A DNA stretch of 64,000 bases from Ficedula albicollis (lineage: Eukaryota > Chordata > Aves > Passeriformes > Muscicapidae). Below, piece by piece: positions 28,470 through 41,401 of this stretch (positions are counted from its first letter, which is position 1; each line of letters starts with the position of its first letter). Under the pieces are notes generated by a model, which saw only the letters and a list, made by a program, of their open reading frames with translations, was not told where the DNA came from and searched no databases. The DNA lies in assembly GCF_000247815.1 (NCBI RefSeq), contig NC_021675.1, positions 64,174,668 through 64,238,667 on the forward strand, in the 5' to 3' direction. Made by a program: the position numbers and the translations under genes.

Positions 28470-31400
28470 TCTGGGGCCCTGGCTGAAGACAGACAGCTCA
28501 GCAGTCTGGCAGTAATGGATAAATCTCAAAGGGCAATATTTCAGCTTATATAAGGGGATGGGGCTTCCTGCCAAGAGAGCTTCTACAATTTACATCAGGG
28601 AGGATTTGGCTGGAGATAAATCAGGTAATCATTGCCCTGGAGGAGCTGCAGCACCATCAGCACTCACCTGCCTGCTCAGCACCAGAGCCAAGCCCGTCCT
28701 GCCTCGGGCAGCTCCAGCTTTGGGTTGCACATTGGGGCTGCTTTGGGAGAGGGAGGCCCTGGCAATGGTGAGGGGCACTGGCAAACTCAGGCGTGCATAC
28801 ACATTGGAGAGCTAGGTGTTTAACTGGGGTGTTGGGGAGGAGACCCCGCCAGGAGGGCGAATTGCCCCGAGGGATCCGTGCTCAGCTCCCTGCTCTGCCT
28901 CTTTTTTCTGTGTCATCAGCCTCCTGGCCTTGGTCTGCTGCCTGCCAGCACCTCTTTCAGTGTCCTGGAGGATTAAGCAGGACTCCTCCTGTTTGTCCTG
29001 TCTGTGCAAGAGATGGGATGGAAAGCAGGGCAGGCAGGGAGCAGAATTTCCATCTCCCCTGGCTCACATCCCTGCACAGCTGCTGGGGGGGAACACACAT
29101 CATCCTTGTGGGGCTGTGAGGGCTCAGCCTTCCCTCCTGCTCCAGGACAAATCCGGGAGAGCTGGTGAGTCAGAGCTGTCTGCAGCAGAGCTTGTGCTGG
29201 GGCTGCTGTGTGGAGCTGCTGGAACCAGCCCTCCCTCACAGCTCTGCTAGCAGACACACATTTCCAGCTCCTGGCTGTCTGCATCTGCTCAGGAGCGGGA
29301 TTTGCTCCCAAGATTTTGCCCCTGCATCCACCACTTGTAATGCTCAGGCTGGTAGGGTGCAAGCCACAGCAGTCTGGTGCAAACACAGCCTCTCCCTCTT
29401 TCCTTGCACCAGCCAGAGTTTCCCTGGAGCTGCTGGATGCAGATGAAGCCTTGCTGAGCTGAGGCTCTACCTGATGCTCATGGGGAGGTCTTCAGCAGCC
29501 AGACATAGAGCTTCCTTTGCTCTGCCCTGCATGCCTGCAGCTTTGTTGTATAAATAAAAAGCAATTTGCTCCTCATTGTTTGTATTTTGTTTCCATACTC
29601 AGTGGTCTCACAGCGTGCAGGGGAGGTTCACACATGGGGAGCTCTCCAGCATCCCAAGGGAGATCAATAAACCTCAATCAGTGCTCTGGGAAAGAGCTCT
29701 CCTCTCGATTGCTTTGGTCAGTGTGTGAGAGAAGGATATGATGGTGCTTGCTTAAGAAAGGGCCTTGCTGTAGATGCCATTCCCAGATCTCCCAGGCTGT
29801 TTTAAAAAACAAGCAGGAAAAGGTATTTCAAGTTTTGCAAACTGCAGCTTGCTGCACAGAGGATTTAGAGCTCAATCTAACCTGAGTTGGTTATCTGCTG
29901 CTCTGGACAAGACTGGGAGTTTGTCAAACACCTGAAGGGGCACAGCACATCAAACAGAAGGACTGGGGGCATTTGTGTCATCTGGGGGCTTGAGGGACCC
30001 TGAAGACTGTGCCCAATGCCTGTGCATAAACTGAATTGAGCTGTCTTAAGTCACTGCAAGAGGAGACTGAGACAAGATCTGCAACAAAGGCTCGTGCCTC
30101 TTTCTGCAAAGAGAGCTCACAGCACTGGAGACTGCATAGTATCAAAGCATTTCTGGCTGCTATGAAAGCTCCTTAACAGATAAGAAAATATGTCTTTGCA
30201 TTTGCCATTTGATTATGAAAGGAGACATTTCAATCCGTATTTCTCAGCCTGTCTGATGTATAAATAGTGTTTTATCCTCTTGCACTGCTCTTGTTTGTGT
30301 CCTACAGCCTGTTTGCTGAAAAACAGCAGAGATTATCTCATCTGTATGGAAACTTTTTCTTAATTGGGCAAAATTCCTGCTGAAGTTCTATCAAAATTGA
30401 TGGGTCCCAGATCAGGTGAGTGTCTTGAGGAGCAAAAAAGGAAAAGGGGTGTATGGGGTCCAAGAGACAGCCACCAGGTAGGAGGGACTGGACCCCAAGG
30501 ATGTGAGCCTGGTGCAGACGTGGGTACAGTTGCAGCAAAGTTGTTGAAGATTATGATATTTGTGAGACACACAGGGAAAAACCAGCCCTGGGATGCTGCT
30601 TCAGCCTTTCTTCTCCCTCCATCTGCTTTTGACCTGTGCATCTCCCTGTCCTGCCCCAGCACCTTTGTCCATCTGTTCTCTGTCATGGGCACCTGCAAAT
30701 CCACCAGGAGAAGTGTGTGAACAGTCCTGCTGGGATGTGCCATGGGCTAGCTGATGTTTTTTGCAGCCTAGGTAAACGGATGCTTTGATGCTGGAAGGCA
30801 CTTTGGGGGTATGGTGACTTTGGGTGTGTTTTGACCAGTACTCAGCTGGAGGCAGCAGTGCCTCCAGGAGAGGTGATGTGCTCTGGGCTGTGTCCTCACC
30901 TGACTGTCCTAAACCCGTCCTGCCATGGGGATTCAGCCAGGATCGTGGAAGTGCTCTCTGCCCTGTGTCCTGCAGCATGGAGGGAATGTTTGTACAATGA
31001 GAGTACTGCTGCACATCCTCCACCTCATATACAGTCTGCAACACTCACCCAGGTAAGCTCCAAGTGGCTTTGTGGTTTGCAGCTTTCAGGTGTGACAGGT
31101 AGGGATTTATGATGTCCTCCTACATTGGTGCTGCCTACAGATTCCTCTTTGCTTTTCTTTCTGGTATTTGCAGTGCCCAGGTCTCTCTCTGTGCTGCTGA
31201 TGCTGAGGATGGATCTGATTTGTGCTGTGAAGTGCTGTGAGCAGTGGGGACTCTCAGTGCTTCAACACAGAGATAAAAATCTTCCCAAGTCTGAGAGATT
31301 TCCAAATTCCAAGTAAATGCCTGGTGGCCCCCATTTCTGCAGAAACAAAGCCAGACACCAAAGGCACCTGTTTAAGAGCAAAACACAGAGCAAGATCTAA

Positions 31401-33254
31401 GGCCATGGCTTGATGCTATTGCTATGCCTACTGCAACAGCTCAGTTAAAAGGCATTTTTGCAGAGAAAAATGTGACACTTAAAAGGTAACATATTCTTTT
31501 CACCTTCCAGTTTCCAATTCAGTTTGTAACTTAGCCCCAAGAAGTGATCAGGGGCTGCTTTCTTTTCAGCTTAAAATCTCTTTTTTTTTCATGCACTGGT
31601 TGTCAGTGCTCCCGAAAAGATTAAATAAGGCAGAGGTAATGTAGATTTAAAGAATTTTCCAGATGAAGTGCCAGAGCACTTTGAACTGGAGAAGAAAGAG
31701 GTTGCTGTGAGAGGACTGGTTGGAGCTGGGGGAAGGCTGAGCACACTCTGTGGGTCAATGTGCCGTGGCTGGAGTGCACAGCACCATAACTCTGCTGCGG
31801 GGCTTGCAGAGTGCTGACCAAAGACCTCTTAACAAGGCTGTGTGTCCAGTGATGTCCCTGGGAATGGTCCTTCCTCAGAGGTGGGAGGTGCTGTCCATGG
31901 CTGGGGCTGGAGGAACCTTGCCCAGCTGCTGTGGCGCTGTCACAGGGAGTACGAGCAGTGCTGAGGGGCAGAGGGAACTCCACACCCCTGAGCCCAGAGA
32001 TCCAGCTCTGCATACAGAGCAAAACCCCTCCAAGGAGAGGTAGTGTGGGAGGAAAAGCTGGAATTACAGCAAGAATGATCCCTGTGTCTTTCTGTGGCTT
32101 TCTCAGCCGGGGAAGGGACATCAGACATCACCAGAGTCAAAATTGCTGCTTCTGCCAGAAGAAGAGGTATCAAGGGAAATTTCTCCTTCTTGTCCTCCAA
32201 GGGAAAGATTCCATCCTGCTTCAGCACTGAGGATGTCTGGGCAAGAAGATGAGCTGCCACAAAAGATAAATTATTCCAGTTATCTCCAGATGGATCAGGT
32301 CTCTGACTGATGATACCAGCCCATGCAGAGGAAGGTTCTAGGGAGATTTGTGGAGCACTTACTCTGTAATGGTCTCAGAAGGTGCAGAGTTACCTTCTGG
32401 CCACGGGCAGTGTGTGGAGGGAGTAGTGGAGGGAGAAACAAGATTTAATAAAAATAACAATATTTTTTTAAAAATCCCCTTTGTATTTCAGTAACAGCTC
32501 TTCCAACATTCCCAGACCAAATTAATTAATGAAAAATTCCTGGCAGATGGGTATGAATTCCCTAGATAGGTGAAAAGAGATTTGGAGGTAGAGTGAATAA
32601 ACAGTTTTGAGTCATGCAAAATGGTACTGGAGTAGGTTGAAGAAGAATCCAGGACTCCAGCTCCTCTCTGGCTGTGTTTTCCATGACCCTATTGCCCTTC
32701 AGGAATACTGTGTGCTCTGTGAGTTTTGTGTCTTTTCTTGGGGAATCTTTGCTTGAAGAGCTGCAAGGCAGCGTGCATGGCCCCCAGGAGACTGGAATAC
32801 TTTAGGTATCCAATGCCAGGGAGCAGATACTCATCTCTGCCTGTTCAGGCTTGCTCACCCTTCGGGGTACGTGGGTGTGAGCGTGTGGGGCAGCACAGGA
32901 TTATTTGGGAGCAGAAGGTAACATCAGAAATACAAGTCTTGACAACAACTCAAGGGCTGATTTTCGGGTGTTCTGCACCTGCAATCAGCTTGCTTCTTTC
33001 AGAGCCCTTCATCACCCTCCTGGGCAAATTTCAGGGTGGCAGCTGACCTGGTGAGGGCTGGTGAAAAACATTTGTTTTGAAATCTGGCCATGGTTAGAAT
33101 TGTGAGCTCTTGGGAAGTTTGACACTTGTTGCATAGCCAGATCAAATACAAAGCCACTGAGTGTGTGACAGCAGATGCACATATCCTGCTTCTGCAGACA
33201 TGCGACACAGCTGTTGGGATACTTTGGATTCCTTTCGTCAGTTTTGGATGCCTG
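28470..33254. other. Unique non-coding DNA with a GC-richer patch
   Basis: At 28630-29450 the sequence is GC-richer and several frames stay open on both strands (up to 144 codons). The frames overlap one another, and none shows codon-like composition or a known domain, so I attribute this to base composition. The rest, including 31621-32121 (minus, 166 codons), is equally unconvincing. No repeat edge was recognised. Confidence 0.45.
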
Positions 33255-33278
33255 TTTATTTTATTTTTTATTTTATTA
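33255..33278. repeat. (TTTTA)n-like AT-rich stretch
   Basis: Imperfect TTTAT/TTTTA repeats of about 24 bases lie just before the tandem duplications at 33.3 kb. Confidence 0.7.
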
Positions 33279-33291
33279 AGAGGGCATCCTC

Positions 33292-33475
33292 TGCTAGTGG
33301 CAGGTGTAAGATTTTGCACTGTTTGGGCTCCCAGCACATCAGTCCCTGTCCTTAGCAGAGTAAGCAGAACTCACAGCAGACCTGCTAGTGGCAGGTGTAA
33401 GATTTTGCACTGTGTTTGGGCTCCCAGCACATCAGTCCCTGGCCTTAGCAGAGTAAGCAGAACTCACAGCAGATA
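33292..33475. repeat. 91-bp tandem duplication
   Basis: Two copies start with TGCTAGTGGCAGGTGTAAG at 33292 and 33383. The second has two extra bases (ACTGTGTTTGGG against ACTGTTTGGG) and one substitution (CCTGGCC against CCTGTCC). It is followed immediately by a different tandem family. Confidence 0.92.
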
Positions 33476-33808
33476 TGATGATGCTGAGCTCAGTCTTCCT
33501 TCATGACAGGCAACTCTGCAACACATGTTCAGTCACAGAGTCACCTCTGAACACCTATTCCACATGTCCCTCTCCATGGGATAAAAAGTGTTGCCCTGCA
33601 GAGTCACCTCTGAACACCTATTCCACATGTCCCCCTCCATGAGATAAAAAGTGTTGCCCTGCAGTAATAAACCATGATGATGCTGAGCTCAGTCTTCCTT
33701 CATGACAGGCAACTCTGCAACACATGTTCAGTCACAGAGTCACCTCTGAACACCTATTCCACATGTCCCTCTCCATGGGATAAAAAGTGTTGCCCTGCAG
33801 TAATAAAC
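33476..33808. repeat. Nested tandem duplication, 199-bp and 62-bp periods
   Basis: The order is X-Y-Y'-X-Y. X begins ATGATGCTGAGCTCAG. Y is a 62-base unit beginning AGTCACCTCTGAACACC and ending GTTGCCCTGCAG. X-Y starts near 33477 and again 199 bases later near 33676. Y' differs from Y at two positions (CCCCCTCCATGAG against CCCTCTCCATGGG). Duplication of Y therefore came before, or accompanied, duplication of the larger unit, and the copies are very young. Confidence 0.9.
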
Positions 33809-35651
33809 TTCAGACTTTCAGTCAGAGGCTCAGAGCTGTGCTGTTGGTGGAGGGTTCCTCAAGGGCATCTTTGATCACAATGTAGGACAGAAATTGTGAA
33901 GTAAAATTCCCCCTTGACTTTACAGAAAGGCTCACAGCCCTTAGTTCAAACAAAAGGAAAGGGCCCCACAGCTGCTGCCAGCCTGAGCTGAGAGGGGCTG
34001 ACTCCTGGTCCCAAATGTGGTGCCAAATTCAGCCCTGAGTGGGTGATCCAGAACAGTGTTTAACTCCTCCATGAGGATCAGTCCCTCTGGCCTTCCCTGC
34101 TTCACCTGCCCAGCTCTCGGCAGCCCCAGGTGCCTCCGAGGGAGGTGAGGAAACCCCAGCAAAAAAGAAGAAAGAAAAGCTCCTGATGGGTTCTGGGGGC
34201 ACCCATGGGTGACTCAGGTGACAATCAGTCCCATGTGGAGGGGAACATGGACCTACTTGGCCACCCAACAGCCCTTCTCAGACACATGAACTAACAGGGC
34301 TGCCATGGGCTTTTCATCATTCTGAGACAGAAAGGGCTTGTTTTTTAGGGTGCTGAGCATCCAGACCCACTGAACCTCAGACCCAAATCCTCTGGCAATC
34401 ACTGCTGCAGAGCAGGCAGCTGCAGGCAGGCAAGACTGAGGGTGAAGGGTGAAGACAGGGTCCTTGTCAGCTGTAGTCCTAAAATATTTCAGCACAGGTT
34501 GGATTTTAGGACTGGGATGGGGAGTTGCACACTTCCCTGGGTACCCAGGACCAGACACTCACATCCTGCTTTCTCTGTGTCCCCTCCTCAGATCCTTCAT
34601 AAACACAGATGTTCCTTCTCCTCTGACAAAAATCATTCATGAAAAATTCAATGGGACGCTCCTTCGCCCTCCTTCTCCCGCTCGTTTTTGTTGTATTCTT
34701 GACAAGCTTGAACTCCATAGGGGGGGAAAATAAAAGAGCAGCCCAGCCCCTGGTCCTCCCTGCATCCTGCTGCAGTGCCCATTTTACATGGTACAAAGGT
34801 CATTTAGCATAGCACGGAGCCCTCAGCAAGCTGCACAAGGCAATTTCATCTGATCCGTGATGGAATTCCACTCAGCCAAAGTCCTTATTATTATGCATTT
34901 TTTACACATTAGGATTTTCCTTTTGTTGGCAGCCAGATCTCTTCACGAGGTGTTAAAAAGTGCAGAGGGGCTCTCTGCTCTGCTTTGGGGAGCTAATCCT
35001 GCCTTTAAGGCTGGGATAACTGTTTCATTACGGGATGGGCTCAGCTTCAGAGCCACTGATGGGAAAATAAAAGAGATGGAGAAAACCCATCTCTGTTTCT
35101 TGTAGGACAGCCACAACCCAGAAGGGCCATGAGGCTGACAGTAGCTTAAATTTCTTTCCTCTTTCCTTTTTTTTTTTTTCCCCCTAAAGTTCCAGCCCCT
35201 AATTTTCTAAATGTTTTCCAAGCTGGCAAACATGTGACGACTCATTTGCACCTGTGAAAAGCAATCCTCCCAATTTGATGGATGATATTGCAAACTCTAA
35301 AAAATAAAGGTTAACTGGTAAAGTTAAATAAATAGATTCTCTCCCAGCACAGAATGGAGCGATGTCACAGGCAGAGCAAGCATCTGCTCCATGCCAATCA
35401 CAGCCACGTGTCTCTTGAGTAGTCAGAAAAGCAGCTTTATTAAGTAGTGGGTCCTCAAGTAATAATTAGATAATACCTGGGCCTAAGAAAATACGTAGCT
35501 TTTGTTCATAGCCCTCATAAAATAATACTGAGCTTTATTATGATGCTTCTGGCTGGAAAAATAATCAAATCCAGTCCTTCAGTCAGTGGGATATTTCAGT
35601 GATTTTAAACTGGTTTGACTTTATCACAAAAGATGAATTCAAAGAGAAACA
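33809..35651. other. Unique non-coding DNA
   Basis: No gene is recognisable. There are AT-rich parts at 34850-34930 and 35150-35560 and a pyrimidine tract at about 35158-35186. Frames do not exceed 112 codons. Confidence 0.5.
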
Positions 35652-35955
35652 GGTGCAGAGAAAAGCAGCTAGGATGAAGGATAATCAAGGCCTGGAAAGC
35701 CTGTTTTATGAGACAGGACTAAAAGAGATTGGCTTGTTAAGCCCAGCAAAATGAAGGGAACATGACTGCTGTCTATAAATGCAGCAGGGATGTAAATACA
35801 AAGGAGGGAAAAGAGCTATGAAAGCAAAAGGCAGAGCTGGCACAAGAACAAATGGCTATAAACTGGTCACTAATAAACACAGCCAGGAAATCAGAAGATG
35901 TGTTTCAGCCACCTGAGCAGTGCTGCTCTGAAACAGGCTTCCAGCAGCAGAGGAG
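35652..35955 (+). mobile_element. Old, diverged CR1 LINE fragment
   Basis: The order of motifs follows the CR1 3' region: GGTGCAGAGAAAAGCAGCTA, GATAATCAAGGCCTGGAAAG, CTTGTTAAGCCCAGC, ATGGCTATAAACTGG, then TGCTCTGAAACAGGCTTCCAG. It is far more diverged than the CR1 tails at 45.0 and 61.5 kb and lacks the terminal ATTCTGTGA repeat. It is probably an ancient subfamily. Boundaries are approximate. Confidence 0.65.
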
Positions 35956-38900
35956 GGAGTGAGGGCTGGGCTGAGCTTGGGTGGTGCCTGGCCAGTTTCT
36001 GGCAAGCCCTGAGAGCCAGGAGTGAATCCAGAGCCCTGGGAGAGCCCTGCCACCATCCCACCTTCATCTGTCAGTGCAAATGCTTCATAGCAAGTGGGGG
36101 TGGAAAGGAAAAAAATATGGAAAGTTGTAACAATGCTGGCAGTTTGCTGGGAAAATATTGCTTCTGGGGTAAATAATTTCTTATTGAATGGAAGTAAACA
36201 GTGAGAAAAATTCAACCAGCAAGATAAGAACAGAAAATTAAATGTGTGGTAGCACTGAAATGTTTTTTTCTGGTTTATATAGGAAGCAGATTGAACTGGC
36301 TTAGCTAAACAACCTGAAACCTCATTTCTTGATGACAATGTGAGTTTTCTTCCCTGAAATACAGCAAAACTCAGAAAAATTATACAAGAGAAAATCTTGT
36401 AAGTCTGGAAAGAGACCACCTCAGTTGCCAGCAATGACCTGATAGCATTTGGTAAGTTAGGAAGGGATAAACTTAATTTATCTCTTTCTTTCTTCCATCT
36501 TCCCCAGTGAAAAGATGGACAAGGACTTCCCTTTGACACACTGCCCAAAGAACACGGGGAAGGGGTAAATTAGTGCAGCTATTTAATTCCCTGGCTGAAA
36601 GTGCCTTTTTTTTCCTTTTGATTTAGACAAACGGAAAAGTTTGAGCGAATTCAGCAGTCTGGCACAGTCCCTTTGGCTGAAGCTGGTCTGCTGCATATGA
36701 AATCCTTGAACGGATTTTGGCTCAACAGAAACACACTGTTTTTGTTTTGTGAGTAAACCCCAAGTGTTATTTGGAGTCATCCTCTCACAAACACAGGCAC
36801 AGAGCAGCGTATTTTGGTCAAGCTGATTCAGTTCCTGCCTCAGCAAAAGGATTTTAGTTAATGGGTTTTTAAGTGATCTAATGTTCATCTTGTGAATGAT
36901 GAGAGGACAAAAAAAAAAAACAAACAACAAAGTCTCTGTTTTGGTTTTATTTACAGACCAGAAAAACCCTCTCATATTCCATGGAGACATGGGGACACAG
37001 AGGGAAATAACTGGGAGATCTTGATCCCACTCTCAGCAGCTCCTCTACCGAGTCACTGACTCTGTAAGAACAGTAAATTTCCCTCAAGACATTGTTCCTA
37101 TCCTGTTTTTCTGGTTTATCAGGTACCTGTCCAAGTCTTTTCTGCAATTAAGAACACACTGGTCCCCCTTCAGTAGTAATAAAGGCAAAGAGAGGTAATG
37201 CAAATAGTTACCAAAGGGAAGTAAAGCAAGCGTGACGCTTCTAAATAGGCAAGTGACCCCTGGTCCTGTGGCTGCAGCACATCAACACAGGCACACATCA
37301 ATAGCAGTCAATGCTGTGCCAGCACCCAGCACCCAGCACTGTCCCACAGGCCATTACCACTCACACTTCAGCCACCCCAAGGCTGCCCAGGTGTCTGCCC
37401 TGGCTCCACGATGCATGGAGCCCTTTTTCCTATGACTCAGTCGTTAACTCAGGTAATGCCATGGAGAAATTACACAGAGCCAGCATTAGTAACCAGGTAA
37501 TAACCTGTTCCTAATGGTCCAAATTCAAGATCAAAGGTGTTTAGAGAGGCATGGGCAAGGAAACTGCTGTGTTAAAGCACCGTTAAAACTAAATGACAAC
37601 CCATCACTAGGAGACATTTGCTGAGAGACATTTACTCAGAGGCATTTACTGCACGTATTGACAGGGGTAATGCAGAAGGCACAAATTCATTACCTGGGTA
37701 AGGATTTTACATTACTATTTGCATTCAGTGGATTGTCTCCAGGAAATATTTTTGCTCTGTCCCTATGTACATATACTATTTGTCCCTGTTTGCATTCATG
37801 AAGATCAAATCTGCAGTGAAACAGAGCATAGAAATGTGGCAATAGCCTTCAATTCTCGATTTGCCAAAAAGTGGGGTGAAAAAGTACTCTAACATGCTTG
37901 CAGGCTGGGTAGCTGTCAGGATGTCAAGAAGCACTCGTGTTATAGGTCTGCAAGCCAGGTAAAACCTCATTGTAGTTTTGAGGGTGAGGAGTTGACTGAA
38001 GGCTGTGCAGTAATTGTGCTGTGACAGTTGTTTAGTGCCATCGATCTCCTGAAAAATGCCTTTGAGTGAAGAAATCATCCATGATATTTGCTGTACAGAG
38101 GAGAATAACTTCTGGTTTGTGACTTTCCTGTTGGAGGGGTGCACTGATAACACGCCATATGAATAAATTAACGATTAGTCTGCTGCAGGATCACTTATTG
38201 ATCTGGTTTGTAAAATGCCTTTTCCTTCTGTCCCAGAAATGCCCTTGCTGCTTCTGCTCATCCTTTAAAATGAAATTCTTTTAGAGAATGGAAATCCTCC
38301 AAGTACACTTGAACTTGAAATTAGACTTTCTATGACAAGGCCATTATCTAGAAAGGGACAGGGTGTGCAATTTCATTTACAAAGATAGAGAGAAGGTGGG
38401 CAGGATGGGAGAGAAGAAGAAGGAAGAAAGAAGGAAGCCGGAAGGAAAGAAAATATATAAGGATAGATCAAAAGTGTCAAGCTCAGAACCAGTTCTGGAG
38501 CCTGGCCTAACCCTGTGCCAGGCCAGCTTCAAATAACCAGTTTTTATGGAGCGAATTGATATAAATTAAAATGAGGCTTTTGGGTTGGTCACAGACCCTG
38601 GGCTCCATGACATAATGCAAATCAAGGTGCAAATTTGGATTTCAAGAGTCCTCAGAGCTGGGTGTGGTTAGATGTGCAGTTTGGCATTGCATTTCCAATG
38701 ACAAGTTGCCTGAACAATCACTCATCCTCAGCTCAGGGAGCAAACACTTTGCTGGCCAGGCTGTGCTTTGCAGCAGCCCCTCACTGATACGGCCCCCACT
38801 TGCTGCCAGCACCTTTTTTGTCCTGTACTGAGCAGGATCCTTCCTCTTCCTCTCTCAGCCTTTATCCCACAGCCATTTCTCTGCCTTGAATCCAGCAGGA

Positions 38901-39048
38901 GCCCATTTTGGGGAAGATGCCTGCCCAGACACCCATTGGTGGACAGATGAGGATCCTCAGATACCAAAGTACACCTAAACAGCTTTTTTGATGTGGTACC
39001 ACACCAAAGGACTTGAGCCTGAGGATGACTCAAGTTTTGTCGGCCCAG
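35956..39048. other. Non-coding DNA with candidate regulatory segment
   Basis: No exon is recognised. From about 37190 to 38650 the sequence is AT-rich and smooth, with three exact POU octamers (37198-37205, 37717-37724, 38615-38622). A triplicated short motif around ACATTT(G/A)CTGAGAG lies at about 37612-37652. A purine-only stretch with GGAAG and GAAGAAGGAAG runs at about 38409-38451. These traits suit a conserved enhancer cluster but need comparison with other birds. Confidence 0.4.
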
Positions 39049-39059
39049 TCTTTTTTTTT

Positions 39060-39091
<32 letters not shown>

Positions 39092-39117
39092 TTTTTCTTT
39101 TCTTTTCTTTTTTTTCA
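39049..39117. repeat. Interrupted poly-T tract
   Basis: About 69 bases of almost pure T with single Cs, ending TTTTCTTTTCTTTTCTTTTT then TTTCAG. It could be the A-tail of a minus-strand retrocopy, but no retrocopy body is recognisable next to it. Confidence 0.9.
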
Positions 39118-40756
39118 GATCATTCCTGGTTATTACTTGTGTCCTATTTAGCATCTTTCAGACTAAGACTCCTGAGGTGGAGGATTCTCACTGTTCTGAG
39201 CACGAGGCTGACTCCAGGCACAGGGAATCACACCTTGCAAAGGTTCAGGGTGAGCAATCAGCTCTGCTGCTTCCTGTGGCCAGCCTGCTGAAATATCTGC
39301 CATGAAAGTGTGCAGTGCCCTGTCTCAGGGGCTGCACAGACTGTCCAGGCTGGAAGTCAGGTGGGAGATCAGGGTGATGCTGCTCTGGGGTCTGGTCCCA
39401 TGAGATGCCAGCCTAACATGGCATAGATGTCAAGCAGCTGATGCATTTTAGGGCTTCTTGCTTTGTATTCCAGGCTTCTCACTGTACCCAAACTGCTCTA
39501 CTAAAATAGGTGTCTTCTGGCTTGGATCTGACCTGAAAACTAGACAGTATGTCCAGATCACCAGAGCTCAGAGGGTTACATCTCCAGTTCTGATTTTTAT
39601 TATCTATTTATTCCTCATATACAGTTAATAATTTCTACTAGATGCTGAAAGCACTTTGTGTCATCTGAAACGTAGAAATCTAACAGAAAGGAGGCTAATA
39701 AATACATGTATGCATAGCACTGCATCATGACTGCCTGCTCCTAGATGTTTATTGCAGGCACTCCCAAATTTCATGCTGCCGAAATGTATTTAGACATGAA
39801 TATCAATTTGAGACTTCAGTTCTGATCATGCTAGATGACTCTTAACAACCATGACCAGCCTCTCCCCAAATCATTACCATTCGTATAGCCACAAAAGGCA
39901 AACTTGATGAGAGAATGAGAAGCTAGTAGGGTCTCAGGCTAAGCATACAACAGTGGGATAGCTATAAATGAACCTTTTCAACCATAAATTACATGTGGCC
40001 AGTAATTCCCTTTTCTCCCTCTCTCCCTCCCTCCCCATCCTCCCCCTCTGCTCTGAAAACCCTGGGACAAAGGCTTGCCTCTCTGAAGGATGCCTTTCTG
40101 GAGGATTAAGCAGCTTTTGTTGACAAAATACAAATTACAACTCCTTTGCCTGGTGTCCCGCCTTCTCAGCTGGGCTCCAGTCCCTGAGGGACAAGGCTCT
40201 ATTACCCCTGCCTAGATGAAGAGCTCAGAATAGGCAGATGTAATTATTAACACCATTCAATGGAGTGTCTTTCTGAATTATCAATTAAAAATCTCTACTG
40301 TTTTTTCCTCGCACTAAATAGAAAGCTGACAGCAGTTAATCTATTGTGCAGCAGAGCTTTATATGCATATTTAAACAGTGTGCTTCGCTTTTTTTATTCC
40401 AGGGGCAGTGTGGGGTGAGAGGGACTCCCATGAGGTAGCACAAAGACCCTTGTCATTTGATTGAGAGAAGAGTCTTTGGAAAAATATTGTCGCCTTGCAC
40501 CCTGGCAAACAGGTCCCGTGGAGATCCCCAAACAGCTCTGAGATGTGAGATATTGTGGGAGATGACAAACGAGCCTCCCCTGCCCGCACAGCCGAGCCTC
40601 TGAGCTGCCCCTTTGACTATGTGCTGCTGATAAAATGCAGAGTTCATGGGCAACAGGCACATGAGCATGCAGGGAAAACAGAAATTAAGCAATGTGATTA
40701 AAACCAACAGCCACGCTGAGCCGGGCTGCCAAGGGCTGTCAGCTTTTGGCTGAGGG
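39118..40756. other. Unique non-coding DNA
   Basis: Nothing coding. A CT-rich patch lies at about 40014-40045. The segment 40215-40390 is AT-rich (TGTAATTATTAACACC, TTATCAATTAAAAATC) and resembles conserved non-coding DNA by texture only. Confidence 0.45.
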
Positions 40757-41401
40757 GGAGGGCTGATGCACTGGGATTTGGGGAGGGCTGATGCACTGGG
40801 ATTTGGGGAAGGCTGATGCACTGGGATTTGGGGAAGACTGATGCACTGGGTTTGGGGAAGGCTGATGCACTGGGATTTGGGGAAGACTGATGCACTGGGT
40901 TTGGGGAAGGCTGATGCACTGGATTTTGGAGAAGACTGATGCACTGGGTTTGGGGAAGACTGATGCACGGGGTTTTGGGGAAGGCTGATGCACTGGGTTT
41001 GGGGAAGACTGATGCACGGGGTTTTGGGGAAGGCTGATGCACTGGGTTTGGGGAAGACTGATGCACGGGGTTTTGGGGAAGGCTGATGCACTGGGTTTGG
41101 GGAAGACTGATGCACTGGGTTTGGGGAAGGCTGATGCACTGGGATTTGGGGAAGACTGATGCACTGTGTTTGGGGAAGGCTGATGCACGGGGTTTGGGGA
41201 AGAATGATGCACTGGGTTTGGGGAAGGCTGATACACTGGATTTTGGGGAAGACTGATGCACTGGGTTTGGGGAAGAATGATGCACTGGATTTTGGGGAAG
41301 AATGATGCACTGTTTTTGGGGGAACACTGATGCACTGTTTTTGGGGGAACACTGATGCACTGGGATTTGGGGAAGGCTGATGCATGGGGTTTTGGGGAAG
41401 G
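40757..41401. repeat. 24-26-bp G-rich minisatellite
   Basis: About 26 units close to CTGATGCACTGGGTTTGGGG plus a short AAGA or AAGG linker. Units vary by GGGTTTGGGG, GGGATTTGGGG, CGGGGTTTTGGGG or GGATTTTGGGG. From 40958 to 41104 a two-unit block of 49 bp (25 + 24) is repeated three times. Units at both ends are more diverged. The minus-strand open frame (40453-41430, 325 codons of HQPSPNP-like repeat) follows from the period and is not a gene. Confidence 0.95.

Noticed and set aside
28630..29450. GC-rich cluster of overlapping frames, considered as possible exons
   Set aside because: Frames are open on both strands and in several phases without codon bias or recognisable protein similarity; GC content explains the lack of stops.
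35856..36548. 230-codon minus-strand frame
   Set aside because: It runs partly through the old CR1 fragment, has no recognisable domain and lacks support from neighbouring exons.
39049..39120. Polypyrimidine tract ending in CAG, considered as a 3' splice site
   Set aside because: The following frames do not yield a recognisable exon, and the tract is a simple T repeat with length typical of slippage.
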